From CBDCGS01 sp965216915 (lineage in GTDB: Bacteria > Pseudomonadota > Alphaproteobacteria > UBA828): a stretch of DNA of 64,000 bases. A program made the position numbers and the translations under genes. The stretch is from assembly GCA_965216915.1 (NCBI GenBank), contig CBDCGS010000011.1:620001-684000 (forward strand). Reading direction: 5' to 3'. The notes under the pieces were generated by a model that was not told the DNA's origin, searched no databases, and was given only the letters and a program-made list of their open reading frames with translations. This document shows, piece after piece, positions 32,224-39,805 of the stretch (its first letter is position 1; every line of letters begins with the position of its first letter).

Positions 32224-33084
32224 ATGACTCTCAACAACATCGGCGTGATCGGCGCCGGCATGATGGGTTCCGAAATCGCGCTGGTAATGGCGCTCGCCGG
32301 CAAATCGGTGCTCCTGACGGATCGTGATCAGGCGCTGATCGACCAGGCTCGGCGCAAGCTCGAGGCCGTGCTCGACAAGGGCATCGCGCGGGGCTTCTAC
32401 GATGAGGCGGCAAAGGCCCGCGCTCTCGGCAACCTGCGCACCACCACCTCGCTCGATGACTACGCCGCCTGCGAGATGGTGATCGAGGCGGTGTTCGAGG
32501 ACGAGGCGGTCAAGGCCGAGGTCTTCAAGGCGCTGAGCGACGTCGTCTCCGGCGATTGCCTGATCGCGAGCAACACATCGAGCATCTCGATCACCGTGCT
32601 CTCGTCCTATCTCGACGAGGCGCGGCGCGCCAAGTTTCTCGGCACGCACTTCTTCTCGCCGGTGTCGCGCATGAAGCTTGTCGAGGTGATCCCCGGGATC
32701 GACACCGCCGAGGCGACCGTCGCCGCCGTAACGACCCTTTGCGAAGAGGCGGGCAAGACACCGGTGCGCATCAAGGATGTCGTCGGGTTCGCGGTCAACC
32801 GGTTGATCCACATCTTCTGGATCGAAGCGATTCGCCTGGTCGAAGAGGGTGTTGCGACACCCGAGGACATCGACACCGCCTGCAAGCTCGGCATGGGATT
32901 GCCGGTCGGGCCCTTCCGCCTGATGGACGGGGTCACCAACAACCTCACCCTCGACGTGCAGGAGATCCTGCACGAAGCCTATGGCCCGCGCTTCATGCCA
33001 CGGCCGTTACTCAAGCAAATGGTCAAGGCCGGGTATAGCGGTCGGCGCGAAGGCAAGGGTTGGTACCGCTACGACGAGCCATGA
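32224..33084 (+). CDS. 3-hydroxyacyl-CoA dehydrogenase
   Basis: A 286-residue NAD-dependent dehydrogenase of the FadB C-terminal/PaaH family. The Rossmann loop is IGVIGAGMMGSEIA. The catalytic region is GTHFFSPVSRMKLVEVI with His as general base. The C-terminal dimerisation domain includes KDVVGFAVNRLI and the GLPVGPFRLMDGVT segment. It oxidises a 3-hydroxyacyl-CoA to the keto ester that the thiolase could cleave. The start at ATG 32224 follows GGGACGTCAGGGC and gives the normal N-terminus. It is the first gene rightwards from the GntR promoter. Confidence 0.93.
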   Translation: MTLNNIGVIGAGMMGSEIALVMALAGKSVLLTDRDQALIDQARRKLEAVLDKGIARGFYDEAAKARALGNLRTTTSLDDYAACEMVIEAVFEDEAVKAEVFKALSDVVSGDCLIASNTSSISITVLSSYLDEARRAKFLGTHFFSPVSRMKLVEVIPGIDTAEATVAAVTTLCEEAGKTPVRIKDVVGFAVNRLIHIFWIEAIRLVEEGVATPEDIDTACKLGMGLPVGPFRLMDGVTNNLTLDVQEILHEAYGPRFMPRPLLKQMVKAGYSGRREGKGWYRYDEP

Positions 33085-33129
33085 GGCTGCACCAAGCGCG
33101 GCGGTGCCACGCTGGAATGTGCGGCAATT

Positions 33130-33140
33130 TTGTCGGACAA
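33130..33140. promoter_or_regulatory. Putative GntR/FCD operator 4 (TTGTCGGACAA)
   Basis: TTGTCGGACAA matches TTGTnnnACAA. On the minus strand it reads TTGTCCGACAAAATTG, like the TACAAAATCG context of sites 1 and 3. It is 61 bases upstream of the alcohol dehydrogenase start, in the 116-base gap after the hydroxyacyl-CoA dehydrogenase, and may control a second promoter for the adh-SDR-acyl-CoA-dehydrogenase genes. Confidence 0.6.
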
Positions 33141-33200
33141 TAGCGATGGCCTGTGGCGCCGCGAGCGCCGTGGCGCATCAACCAGCCCAGGGAGGAGAGG

Positions 33201-34232
33201 ATGGAAGCGGCGGTGTTTCGTGGCGTCGGCAATCCGCTGTCGATCGAAACGGTCGACGATCCGGTCGTGCGCCCCGGCGATCTTCTGATCAAGGTCGAAT
33301 ATTGCGGCATCTGCGGCTCCGACCTGCACGCGACCGAAGAGGGTGCGCTGGTCGTGCCCGACGGCCAAATCCTGGGTCACGAGTTTACGGGCACCGTCGT
33401 CGAGATCGGCGCCGATGTCGGTGCGGAGTGGGCGGTGGGCGACAATGTCACGGCCGTTCCGGTCAACGCCTGCGCCGCGTGCGGTCGGCAGTGCAAGCTC
33501 GGCATGGGCATCCATTGCCCCAACAACATCATCACCGGCTTCGGCGCGCCGGGTGCCTATGCGGAATATATACGCGTCGACGCGGGCAACGCGCTCCGCC
33601 TTCCTGACGGTTTGGGCTTCCGGGATGGCGCCACCGCGGAACCGCTTTCCGTCGGCCACCACGTGATCGACAAGGCCGCGATGCGGCCCGGCAGCAACGT
33701 GCTCGTGATCGGCGCGGGTCCCATCGGGCTCTCCTGCACGGCCTTCGCGCGCTTCTCCGGCGCCCGCCATGTCGTGGTGAGCGAATATGCGGAGAACCGC
33801 CGCGCGCGCGCCATCGCCATGGGGGCCACGGCCGCCATCGACCCGAGCGCCGGCGATGTCGCGGAGCAGTATGCCGCGATCGCGGGCGGGCCACCGGACC
33901 TCGTCATCGAATGCGTCGGCGTGCCGGGCATGCTCGATCTCTGCATCAATCTCGTGAAGCATCAGGGCAAGGTCATGGTGTGCGGTGTTTGCACCAAGGA
34001 GGAGCGCTTCATCCCCCTCGCCGCCTTGGCGAAGGAGGTCTGCCTGCAATGGGCGCTCGGCTACAAGCCACGGGATTTCGAGGTGGTGCTCGATCTGCTG
34101 GCGCGCGAGCGTATCGACCCCAAGCCGCTCATCACGCATGTTATCGGCTTCGACGACCTTGCGGACCGGTTCGAGAAGCTGAGGAAGCCAAGCGACGAGT
34201 GCAAGATCCTCCTGCGTCCGCAGCGCGACTAA
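33201..34232 (+). CDS. Zinc-dependent alcohol dehydrogenase (MDR family)
   Basis: A 343-residue medium-chain dehydrogenase. Catalytic zinc ligands are seen in EYCGICGSDLHA and GHEFTGTV; a structural-zinc-like cysteine cluster occurs in NACAACGRQCKLGMGIHC. The cofactor fold has VIGAGPIGLSC. An exceptionally strong GGAGGAGAGG ribosome site precedes ATG 33201. The family oxidises secondary alcohols and polyols to ketones. It could supply the ketone handled by the carboxylase operon, but this is inference from position only. Confidence 0.92.
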   Translation: MEAAVFRGVGNPLSIETVDDPVVRPGDLLIKVEYCGICGSDLHATEEGALVVPDGQILGHEFTGTVVEIGADVGAEWAVGDNVTAVPVNACAACGRQCKLGMGIHCPNNIITGFGAPGAYAEYIRVDAGNALRLPDGLGFRDGATAEPLSVGHHVIDKAAMRPGSNVLVIGAGPIGLSCTAFARFSGARHVVVSEYAENRRARAIAMGATAAIDPSAGDVAEQYAAIAGGPPDLVIECVGVPGMLDLCINLVKHQGKVMVCGVCTKEERFIPLAALAKEVCLQWALGYKPRDFEVVLDLLARERIDPKPLITHVIGFDDLADRFEKLRKPSDECKILLRPQRD

Positions 34233-34247
34233 CGGGGAACTCCGCCA

Positions 34248-35033
34248 ATGGCTGGCCGTGTAGAAGGCAAGATCACGGTAATCGCCGGCGCCGGCACGGG
34301 CGTCGGCCGCGCGTGCATGGTGGTCTTCGGGCGCGAGGGCGCCACGGTAATCGGCTGCGCACGCACCCAGGAAAACCTCGACGAGGCCCTTCGCCTCACC
34401 AAGGACGCGGGCGGTGACGGGTTCGTGGTTGCGCAAGACCTCGCGCAGCCGGCGGGCGCGGACGCCCTGATTGCCGCGGCGATGGACGCCTACGGGCGCA
34501 TCGACATCCTCGTGAACTCGGCAGGCGTCGGCTATAGCTGGCTCGACAAGAGCCCCGATTCGATGGGCGACGTCGTCAACACCACGCCCGAGAAGTGGCG
34601 CGAGGTGATCGGCATCAACCTCGATTCCTATTTCTACCTGTGCCGCGCGGTGATCCCGATCATGCAAGAGCAGGGCGGCGGGGCGATCGTCAACGTCGCC
34701 AGCATCTCGGGCTTTCAAGGGCTTCCGGTGGCGCACACCTATACCGCCGCGAAGGGTGCCACGATCAATCTCACCCGCTCGCTCTGCGTGACGTACGCGA
34801 AAGACAATATTCGCGCCAATTGCATTGCCCCAGGCTTCATCGACACACCCATGGTGGCGCCCGTGTTGAGCCTGTTCGACGACAAAGAGATGGCCGAGCG
34901 CATCACGCCGATGGCGCGCCCCGGTACGCCGGAGGAGATGGCCTATGGTTGCCTCTATCTCGGCTCGGACGAGGCCACCTACTGCAACGGCACCGTGCTG
35001 ACCATCGATGGCGGCACCACCGCGCGCCAATAG
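34248..35033 (+). CDS. Short-chain dehydrogenase/reductase
   Basis: A 261-residue classical SDR. It has GAGTGVGRA at the cofactor site, the structural NSAGVG motif, Ser in NVASISG and the catalytic YTAAK. The C-terminus has APGFIDTPMV and LTIDGGTTARQ. It lies 15 bases after the alcohol dehydrogenase and 50 bases before the acyl-CoA dehydrogenase. Probably an alcohol or 3-hydroxyacyl dehydrogenase in the same pathway; NAD versus NADP preference was not judged. Confidence 0.92.
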   Translation: MAGRVEGKITVIAGAGTGVGRACMVVFGREGATVIGCARTQENLDEALRLTKDAGGDGFVVAQDLAQPAGADALIAAAMDAYGRIDILVNSAGVGYSWLDKSPDSMGDVVNTTPEKWREVIGINLDSYFYLCRAVIPIMQEQGGGAIVNVASISGFQGLPVAHTYTAAKGATINLTRSLCVTYAKDNIRANCIAPGFIDTPMVAPVLSLFDDKEMAERITPMARPGTPEEMAYGCLYLGSDEATYCNGTVLTIDGGTTARQ

Positions 35034-35083
35034 GCCGAGCCGCGAGGCCGGCCAGTGCGGACGAGAGAGCGAGGAGAGGGCCC

Positions 35084-36376
35084 GTGAATTTCGACTATAG
35101 CGACAAGGCGAAGGAGGTCCGCGACGCGGTCGCGGCGTTCATGGCCGAGCATGTTTATCCCAACGAGGCGGAGATGCTCGCCCAAGTCGACGATGGGGAC
35201 CGCTGGGCCCCCATCCCGCGCGTGGAGGAGCTCAAGACCAAGGCCAAGGAGGCCGGCCTTTGGAACCTGTTCCTGCCCGAGAGCGACTTCGGCGCCGGCC
35301 TCTCCAACCTCGATTATGCGCCGGCCTGCGAGGAGATGGGCCGCTCCGCCTTCGCGCCCGAGGTCTTCAACTGCTCGGCGCCGGACACGGGCAACATGGA
35401 GGTGCTGGCGCGCTACGGCACCGACGCGCAGCGCACGGCCTGGCTCGAGCCCCTGCTCGCCGGCGAGATTCGCTCCGCCTTCGCGATGACGGAGGTCGAG
35501 GTCGCCTCCTCGGACGCGACCAACATCGAGACCCTCATCAAACGCGATGGCGACGAGTACATGATCAACGGCCGCAAGTGGTGGACCTCGGGTGCGCTCG
35601 ACCCGCGCTGCAAGATCCTCGTGCTCATGGGCAAGACCGACCCGGACAACCCCAACCGGCACAAGCAACAGTCGATGATCCTCGTGCCGCTGCCGTGGCC
35701 CGGCGTCACGGTGAAGCGCATGCTGCCGGTGTTCGGCTTCGACGATGCGCCGCACGGCCACGCCGAGGTGATGTTCGAAGACGTGCGTGTGCCGGCCGAC
35801 AACATGCTGCTCGGCGAGGGCCGCGGTTTCGAGATCGCTCAAGGCCGCTTGGGCCCGGGGCGCATTCACCATTGCATGCGTCTGATCGGCGCCGCCGAGC
35901 GAGCGCTCGAGCGCATGTGCCGGCGCGGCAAGCTACGTGTTGCATTCGGCAAGCCGATCGCGGATCAGACGGTCACGCAGGAGCGCATCGCAGACGCGCG
36001 CATCTTGATCGAGCAATCACGCCTGCTCACGCTGAAGGCCGCCTACATGATGGACACCGTGGGCAACAAGGTGGCGCGCAAGGAGATCGCGATGATCAAG
36101 GTGGCCGCCCCCAACATGGCCTGCCAGGTCATCGATTGGGCGATCCAGGCCTTCGGTGGCGCGGGCGTCACCGCCGACTACGGCCTCGCCGCGGCCTATG
36201 CCAACGCCCGCTTGCTCCGCCTCGCCGACGGCCCCGACGAGGTGCACCGCAACCAGATCGCGCGCCTCGAGCTCAGGCAATACGACAACACCACCAGCAC
36301 GACCGGTGGCAACGCGCATGTCCCGCCGCCGGACGCGGCGCCCGGACTCGCCAACACGCCCCGCTTCGTCGTGTAA
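35084..36376 (+). CDS. Acyl-CoA dehydrogenase
   Basis: A 430-residue FAD-dependent acyl-CoA dehydrogenase. Characteristic parts are SAFAMTEVEVASSDATNIET (substrate and FAD loop), RKWWTSGALDPRC, GRLGPGRIHHCMR and IQAFGGAGVTADYGLAAAYANAR near the C-terminus, typical of the FadE/ACAD10-11 type. Translation starts at GTG 35084 after a GAGGAGAGGG site. It introduces a double bond in an acyl-CoA and passes electrons to ETF. It is the last gene of the run and converges with the AAA+ ATPase gene 20 bases later. Confidence 0.92.
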   Translation: MNFDYSDKAKEVRDAVAAFMAEHVYPNEAEMLAQVDDGDRWAPIPRVEELKTKAKEAGLWNLFLPESDFGAGLSNLDYAPACEEMGRSAFAPEVFNCSAPDTGNMEVLARYGTDAQRTAWLEPLLAGEIRSAFAMTEVEVASSDATNIETLIKRDGDEYMINGRKWWTSGALDPRCKILVLMGKTDPDNPNRHKQQSMILVPLPWPGVTVKRMLPVFGFDDAPHGHAEVMFEDVRVPADNMLLGEGRGFEIAQGRLGPGRIHHCMRLIGAAERALERMCRRGKLRVAFGKPIADQTVTQERIADARILIEQSRLLTLKAAYMMDTVGNKVARKEIAMIKVAAPNMACQVIDWAIQAFGGAGVTADYGLAAAYANARLLRLADGPDEVHRNQIARLELRQYDNTTSTTGGNAHVPPPDAAPGLANTPRFVV

Positions 36377-36396
36377 GTGCGCCGCTGGCGCGCCGA

Positions 36397-38436
36397 TTAA
36401 CGTCCGCGCGCGCGGAAGCCGATCGGTTCGCCCCCGCGCTGCCGTGAGCCAGCCTCCGCGGCCAGCAAGGCCGTGATCTCCGACCCAGACGGCGCGGGTG
36501 TGGTGAAGCGGAGTTGGCGGGCAACGACCGCAAAGTCGCCCGGCGTCAGGCCGTCAACCTCGCGAAGCGTGGCCGGCGGATCCGCGCCGAAGTAGAGGCG
36601 AAACGCGTGCGCCGCCTTTTCGGCAGGCAGCGTGTCCAGCGCGATCTTGAAGACGAACCGCCGCATCGCGGCCGGATCGAGCGTCGTTGCATGGTTGGTC
36701 GCGGCGAGGAAGGGCATGGGATGTTGATCCATCCATGTCAGAAGCTCATTCACCTGGCTCACCTCCCATCGCCTCGTGGCCCCGGCCCGATCGAACAGCA
36801 GCGAATCGATTTCGTCGAACAGGAGCATGTGACCCTTTTCGGCCGCGTCGACAAACGCTTGGGCGATCTGTTTCTCCGACTCGCCGATCCACTTTGAGAG
36901 GAGGTCCGAGGCCCGCTTGATCTCCAGCGGCCGATCGAGCGCGCGGGCGAGGTGGTGCGCGAGCGCTGTCTTCCCGGTGCCGGGCGGGCCCATCAGCAGC
37001 AGCGAGAAATCAAGCGGCGCGCCCGGTCGGGTGAGCTTGGCCAAGAGATCGGCGATCGGCTCGCGGGTTTCATAGAGCGCGAGATCCAGCGGGTGCGACG
37101 ACGCTGAACCGCCGCGCGCCGGATGTCCGTGGCGCACGCCGGCGACGAGCGCATCGGCCACCGCCGGAAGATCGGTTTCGAGGCCGCCGGCGAGATGGAC
37201 CGCCCGGATTGCGCTGCGCGCCACGGTGACCGCCTCGGGTGCGGCCGCGCTCATTCTCTCGGCCGTGGGCTCCGAGAGTGCCAGCCCTTCGGTCTCCGCG
37301 ATGCGATCGATCACGCGCCGGCGCACGGCCGCCCCCGGGATATCCATGCGCAGCACGTAGCTCATGCGCCGAAGGTAGGCGGGGTCGATGGTCTCGATCC
37401 CGTTCGTCGTCCAAATGGTGGGGACGGGATTGGTCTCCAGCATCCGGTTGACGAACACCTTCGAGCCAGACGGCCTCCCGGCTCCCCGGCCACCGGACCA
37501 TTCCGCCGCACCGATGAGATCTTCCATCTCGTCGAAAAGCAGGACCGCGTTTCGCCGTTTGGCGAGTGTCCGTTGCGCGAGCTTGAGCGCCGTCACCCGC
37601 TCGAACCGGTTCGGCTCGTCGCCATAGTCGTCGACCTCGCCAACCCCATAGAGCCGCGCGCCCGCGGTCTCGGTAATCACCGCGGCGAGTTCGGTCTTGC
37701 CGACGCCCGGCGGGCCATGGAGCAGGATGTTGATGCCTTTTGCTCGGGCCTCGAGGGCGCCCGAGACGATGCGTCGCACGAGGTCGACCGTCTCCGCGCG
37801 CTCGGCGAAATCGGAAAGCGTGAGATTGGCAGGACGATGTGTGCCGACCAGGCATTCGATGAGATCATCCTCAGCCGACGGTGCGCGGTCGAGAACGCGT
37901 TGCGTCGCGTTCGCGAGCCAAAGATCGAGCAGACCGTCTCGGGCACTCACAACCTCGATGAGACCAAGCTTGAGGGCCGCGCTCTTTTCGACGGCTTTGA
38001 CGCCGCTTAGCTCGGCCGCCAGAGTGGCCGGGCTCATTCTGTGCGTGCGGAGGAGGCGCACCAGCGAGGTGATGCGCGGCACGCGGTCGAACGCCACGGC
38101 AATCCCGAGCAGGCGCGCCTCGTCCGGCGCAAGCGCGAGCAAGGCCGCCAAGCGCGCTGCAATGGCGAGCGGCGCCGGCGCTTCCAAGGCCGGCCCATCC
38201 GGTGCGAAGACGCACTCGGCCAAGCGCGCCCAGGCGTGGCGCCGCGCGTGCTTCGTGCGCGCCTTCCGCGCACGCTTCTTCCGCGTCCGCTCGTTCGCCT
38301 GCGCGTCGGAGGAGAGCCCGAGCGTCGCGCGATGATCCTCGACCCAGGAAAGGATGGCCTTGGCACGGGCCGAGGCCGGATCCGTCTCCCGGACTGCGAT
38401 CCGCAAGATGCGGCGCAGCAACTGCTGTTCGCCCAT
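36397..38436 (-). CDS. Double-domain AAA+ ATPase (CDC48/VCP-like architecture)
   Basis: A 679-residue protein with an N-terminal region of about 200 residues, including a very basic stretch (residues 50-67, Arg/Lys rich), then two AAA+ modules. Module 1 has Walker A GPPGVGKT (241-248) and Walker B LLFDEMEDL. Module 2 has Walker A GPPGTGKT (483-490), Walker B LLFDEIDSL and the sensor region AATNHATTLD. Both modules keep their nucleotide-binding residues. The family remodels or unfolds proteins; bacterial double-AAA proteins of this size are poorly studied. No partner gene is adjacent. Convergent with the acyl-CoA dehydrogenase. Confidence 0.88.
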   Translation of the reverse strand: MGEQQLLRRILRIAVRETDPASARAKAILSWVEDHRATLGLSSDAQANERTRKKRARKARTKHARRHAWARLAECVFAPDGPALEAPAPLAIAARLAALLALAPDEARLLGIAVAFDRVPRITSLVRLLRTHRMSPATLAAELSGVKAVEKSAALKLGLIEVVSARDGLLDLWLANATQRVLDRAPSAEDDLIECLVGTHRPANLTLSDFAERAETVDLVRRIVSGALEARAKGINILLHGPPGVGKTELAAVITETAGARLYGVGEVDDYGDEPNRFERVTALKLAQRTLAKRRNAVLLFDEMEDLIGAAEWSGGRGAGRPSGSKVFVNRMLETNPVPTIWTTNGIETIDPAYLRRMSYVLRMDIPGAAVRRRVIDRIAETEGLALSEPTAERMSAAAPEAVTVARSAIRAVHLAGGLETDLPAVADALVAGVRHGHPARGGSASSHPLDLALYETREPIADLLAKLTRPGAPLDFSLLLMGPPGTGKTALAHHLARALDRPLEIKRASDLLSKWIGESEKQIAQAFVDAAEKGHMLLFDEIDSLLFDRAGATRRWEVSQVNELLTWMDQHPMPFLAATNHATTLDPAAMRRFVFKIALDTLPAEKAAHAFRLYFGADPPATLREVDGLTPGDFAVVARQLRFTTPAPSGSEITALLAAEAGSRQRGGEPIGFRARGR

Positions 38437-38872
38437 TGGTCATCCAACGGTTTGCGCCGGGATCGCGCGACGGCACCAGCGGCCGTCCCGCGGAAAACAC
38501 CCGGCAGGGTTCAAATCGGTTGTTTGGGATGACGGAACCGAGGCCTGGCCTCGGCGTGAGCGCGGTCGAGGCTTAGAGAGGCACGGGCGTCAAGCCCAGC
38601 TGGTTTCGCGTCGACTCAGGCATTCGTTTGCCCATTCCAATCGAAGGCACTTCGCCCTGAAGGCGGATTGTCTTGTATCAACACACTATTAGGGAGTCAA
38701 ACGCGATAGGCAATTTGGTGAACAAGGTGTTTCGCATCGCACCGTTTGGCGCGACTTCCGACCAGGCGTTCTGAGATCTTGAGCGTTTATCAATGGCCGG
38801 GGGCTACAAAGGGCTGGTCGCACCGTCAGCACCGGTGCGCCACCAGCTCCATCGACGTAAAGGCCTAAGCCG
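38437..38872. other. 436-base intergenic region, no gene found
   Basis: The gap between the divergent AAA+ ATPase and TraB-like genes. It is less GC-rich than its surroundings around 38640-38800 (for example ACACACTATTAGGGAG). A short palindrome CCGAGGCC-T-GGCCTCGG lies at 38538-38554. No open frame with recognisable protein, no tRNA and no copy of the CTAG repeat was seen. It probably holds promoters for both flanking genes; no convincing -35/-10 pair could be assigned. Confidence 0.5.
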
Positions 38873-39772
38873 ATGATTGACGCGTTGCGTTGCCGAGCCC
38901 TGATCGCGCCGTTCGTCCTCTTGCTTCTCGTGTTGACGGCCGCGCCGGCTCTTTCCGCCGAGGATCGGTACGGACAGGGTCTACTGTGGCGCATCGAGAC
39001 GCCGCACGGGCAAACCAACCATTTGTTCGGCTCGATCCATTCCTCGGATGAGCGGGTTCACGTTCTGCCGCCGGCTCTGGTCGAGGCGTTCGATGCATCC
39101 GAGACGGCGGCATTCGAGCTGGTGCTGGATGCCGATGTCATGCGGAGCGCCGCCAAAGCCATGTTTAGTCGAGAGGGGCCGCCGCTTGAGGCGATCGTGG
39201 GCAGCCAACTCTTTCAGGAGGCCGGGCTGATCGCGGCGAAGTATCAGATTCCCACCGAGGCGCTCCAGCAGCTGAGGCCGTGGGCCGCCATCGCGATGTT
39301 TTCGGTGCCGCCAAGCGAGCTGCACGGGGGCCCGTCCCTGGATGAGCGCTTGCAGCATGCCGCGCGGTCGCAAGGCAAGCGCGTCGTCGCCCTGGAGACG
39401 GTCGATGAGCAGGTGGCAGCGTTCGAAAGCTTCACCGAAGGCCAGGAGATCGACCTGTTCCGCTCCGTGATCACGGAGCATGGGCACGCGATGACGGTGT
39501 ACGAGCAGCTGCTGGAAGCCTACCTGGAGCGAGACATCAGCACCATTCGGCGGCTTTCGGATGCCCCGCTGGCCGCGCTCGGGCCGGAGCTGCTGGCAAC
39601 GTTCCGGCAAGGCTTCCTCGATGAACGCAACGAGCGCATGGTCGACCGCATGGAACCGTTGTTGCTGGAAGGCGGGGCCTTCGTCGTGGTCGGCGCGCTC
39701 CACCTCATCGGAGACACCGGCATGCTCCACCTCCTCGAACAGCGCGGCTATCGGATCTCACGGGTTTATTGA
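38873..39772 (+). CDS. TraB/GumN family protein, exported
   Basis: A 299-residue protein of the TraB/GumN (Tiki-like) family. A signal peptide (ALIAPFVLLLLVLTAAPALSA, residues about 9-29) directs export. Two conserved motifs mark the family: LFGSIHSSDERVH near residue 50 and VVGALHLIGDTGML near 275, whose His and Glu/Asp residues are proposed to form a metalloprotease-like site. Cellular role in bacteria is largely unknown. It is followed by the convergent molybdopterin oxidoreductase gene. Confidence 0.9.
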   Translation: MIDALRCRALIAPFVLLLLVLTAAPALSAEDRYGQGLLWRIETPHGQTNHLFGSIHSSDERVHVLPPALVEAFDASETAAFELVLDADVMRSAAKAMFSREGPPLEAIVGSQLFQEAGLIAAKYQIPTEALQQLRPWAAIAMFSVPPSELHGGPSLDERLQHAARSQGKRVVALETVDEQVAAFESFTEGQEIDLFRSVITEHGHAMTVYEQLLEAYLERDISTIRRLSDAPLAALGPELLATFRQGFLDERNERMVDRMEPLLLEGGAFVVVGALHLIGDTGMLHLLEQRGYRISRVY

Positions 39773-39805
39773 CGGGCGGCGGCCGTTCGCCGTGCGCGGC
39801 CGCGC

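Noticed and set aside
33069..35030. A 650-codon minus-strand frame opposite the alcohol dehydrogenase and SDR genes.
   Set aside because: Both plus-strand genes are complete, with motifs and strong ribosome sites; the antisense product shows no family features.
38538..38554. Palindrome CCGAGGCC-T-GGCCTCGG as a terminator.
   Set aside because: A one-base loop is too short for an RNA hairpin without opening the stem, and no T tract follows; the flanking genes are divergent, so no terminator is expected.
38671..38690. TTGTCTTGTATCAACAC as a fifth GntR site.
   Set aside because: It does not contain the ACAA half at the right spacing and lies outside the catabolic region.
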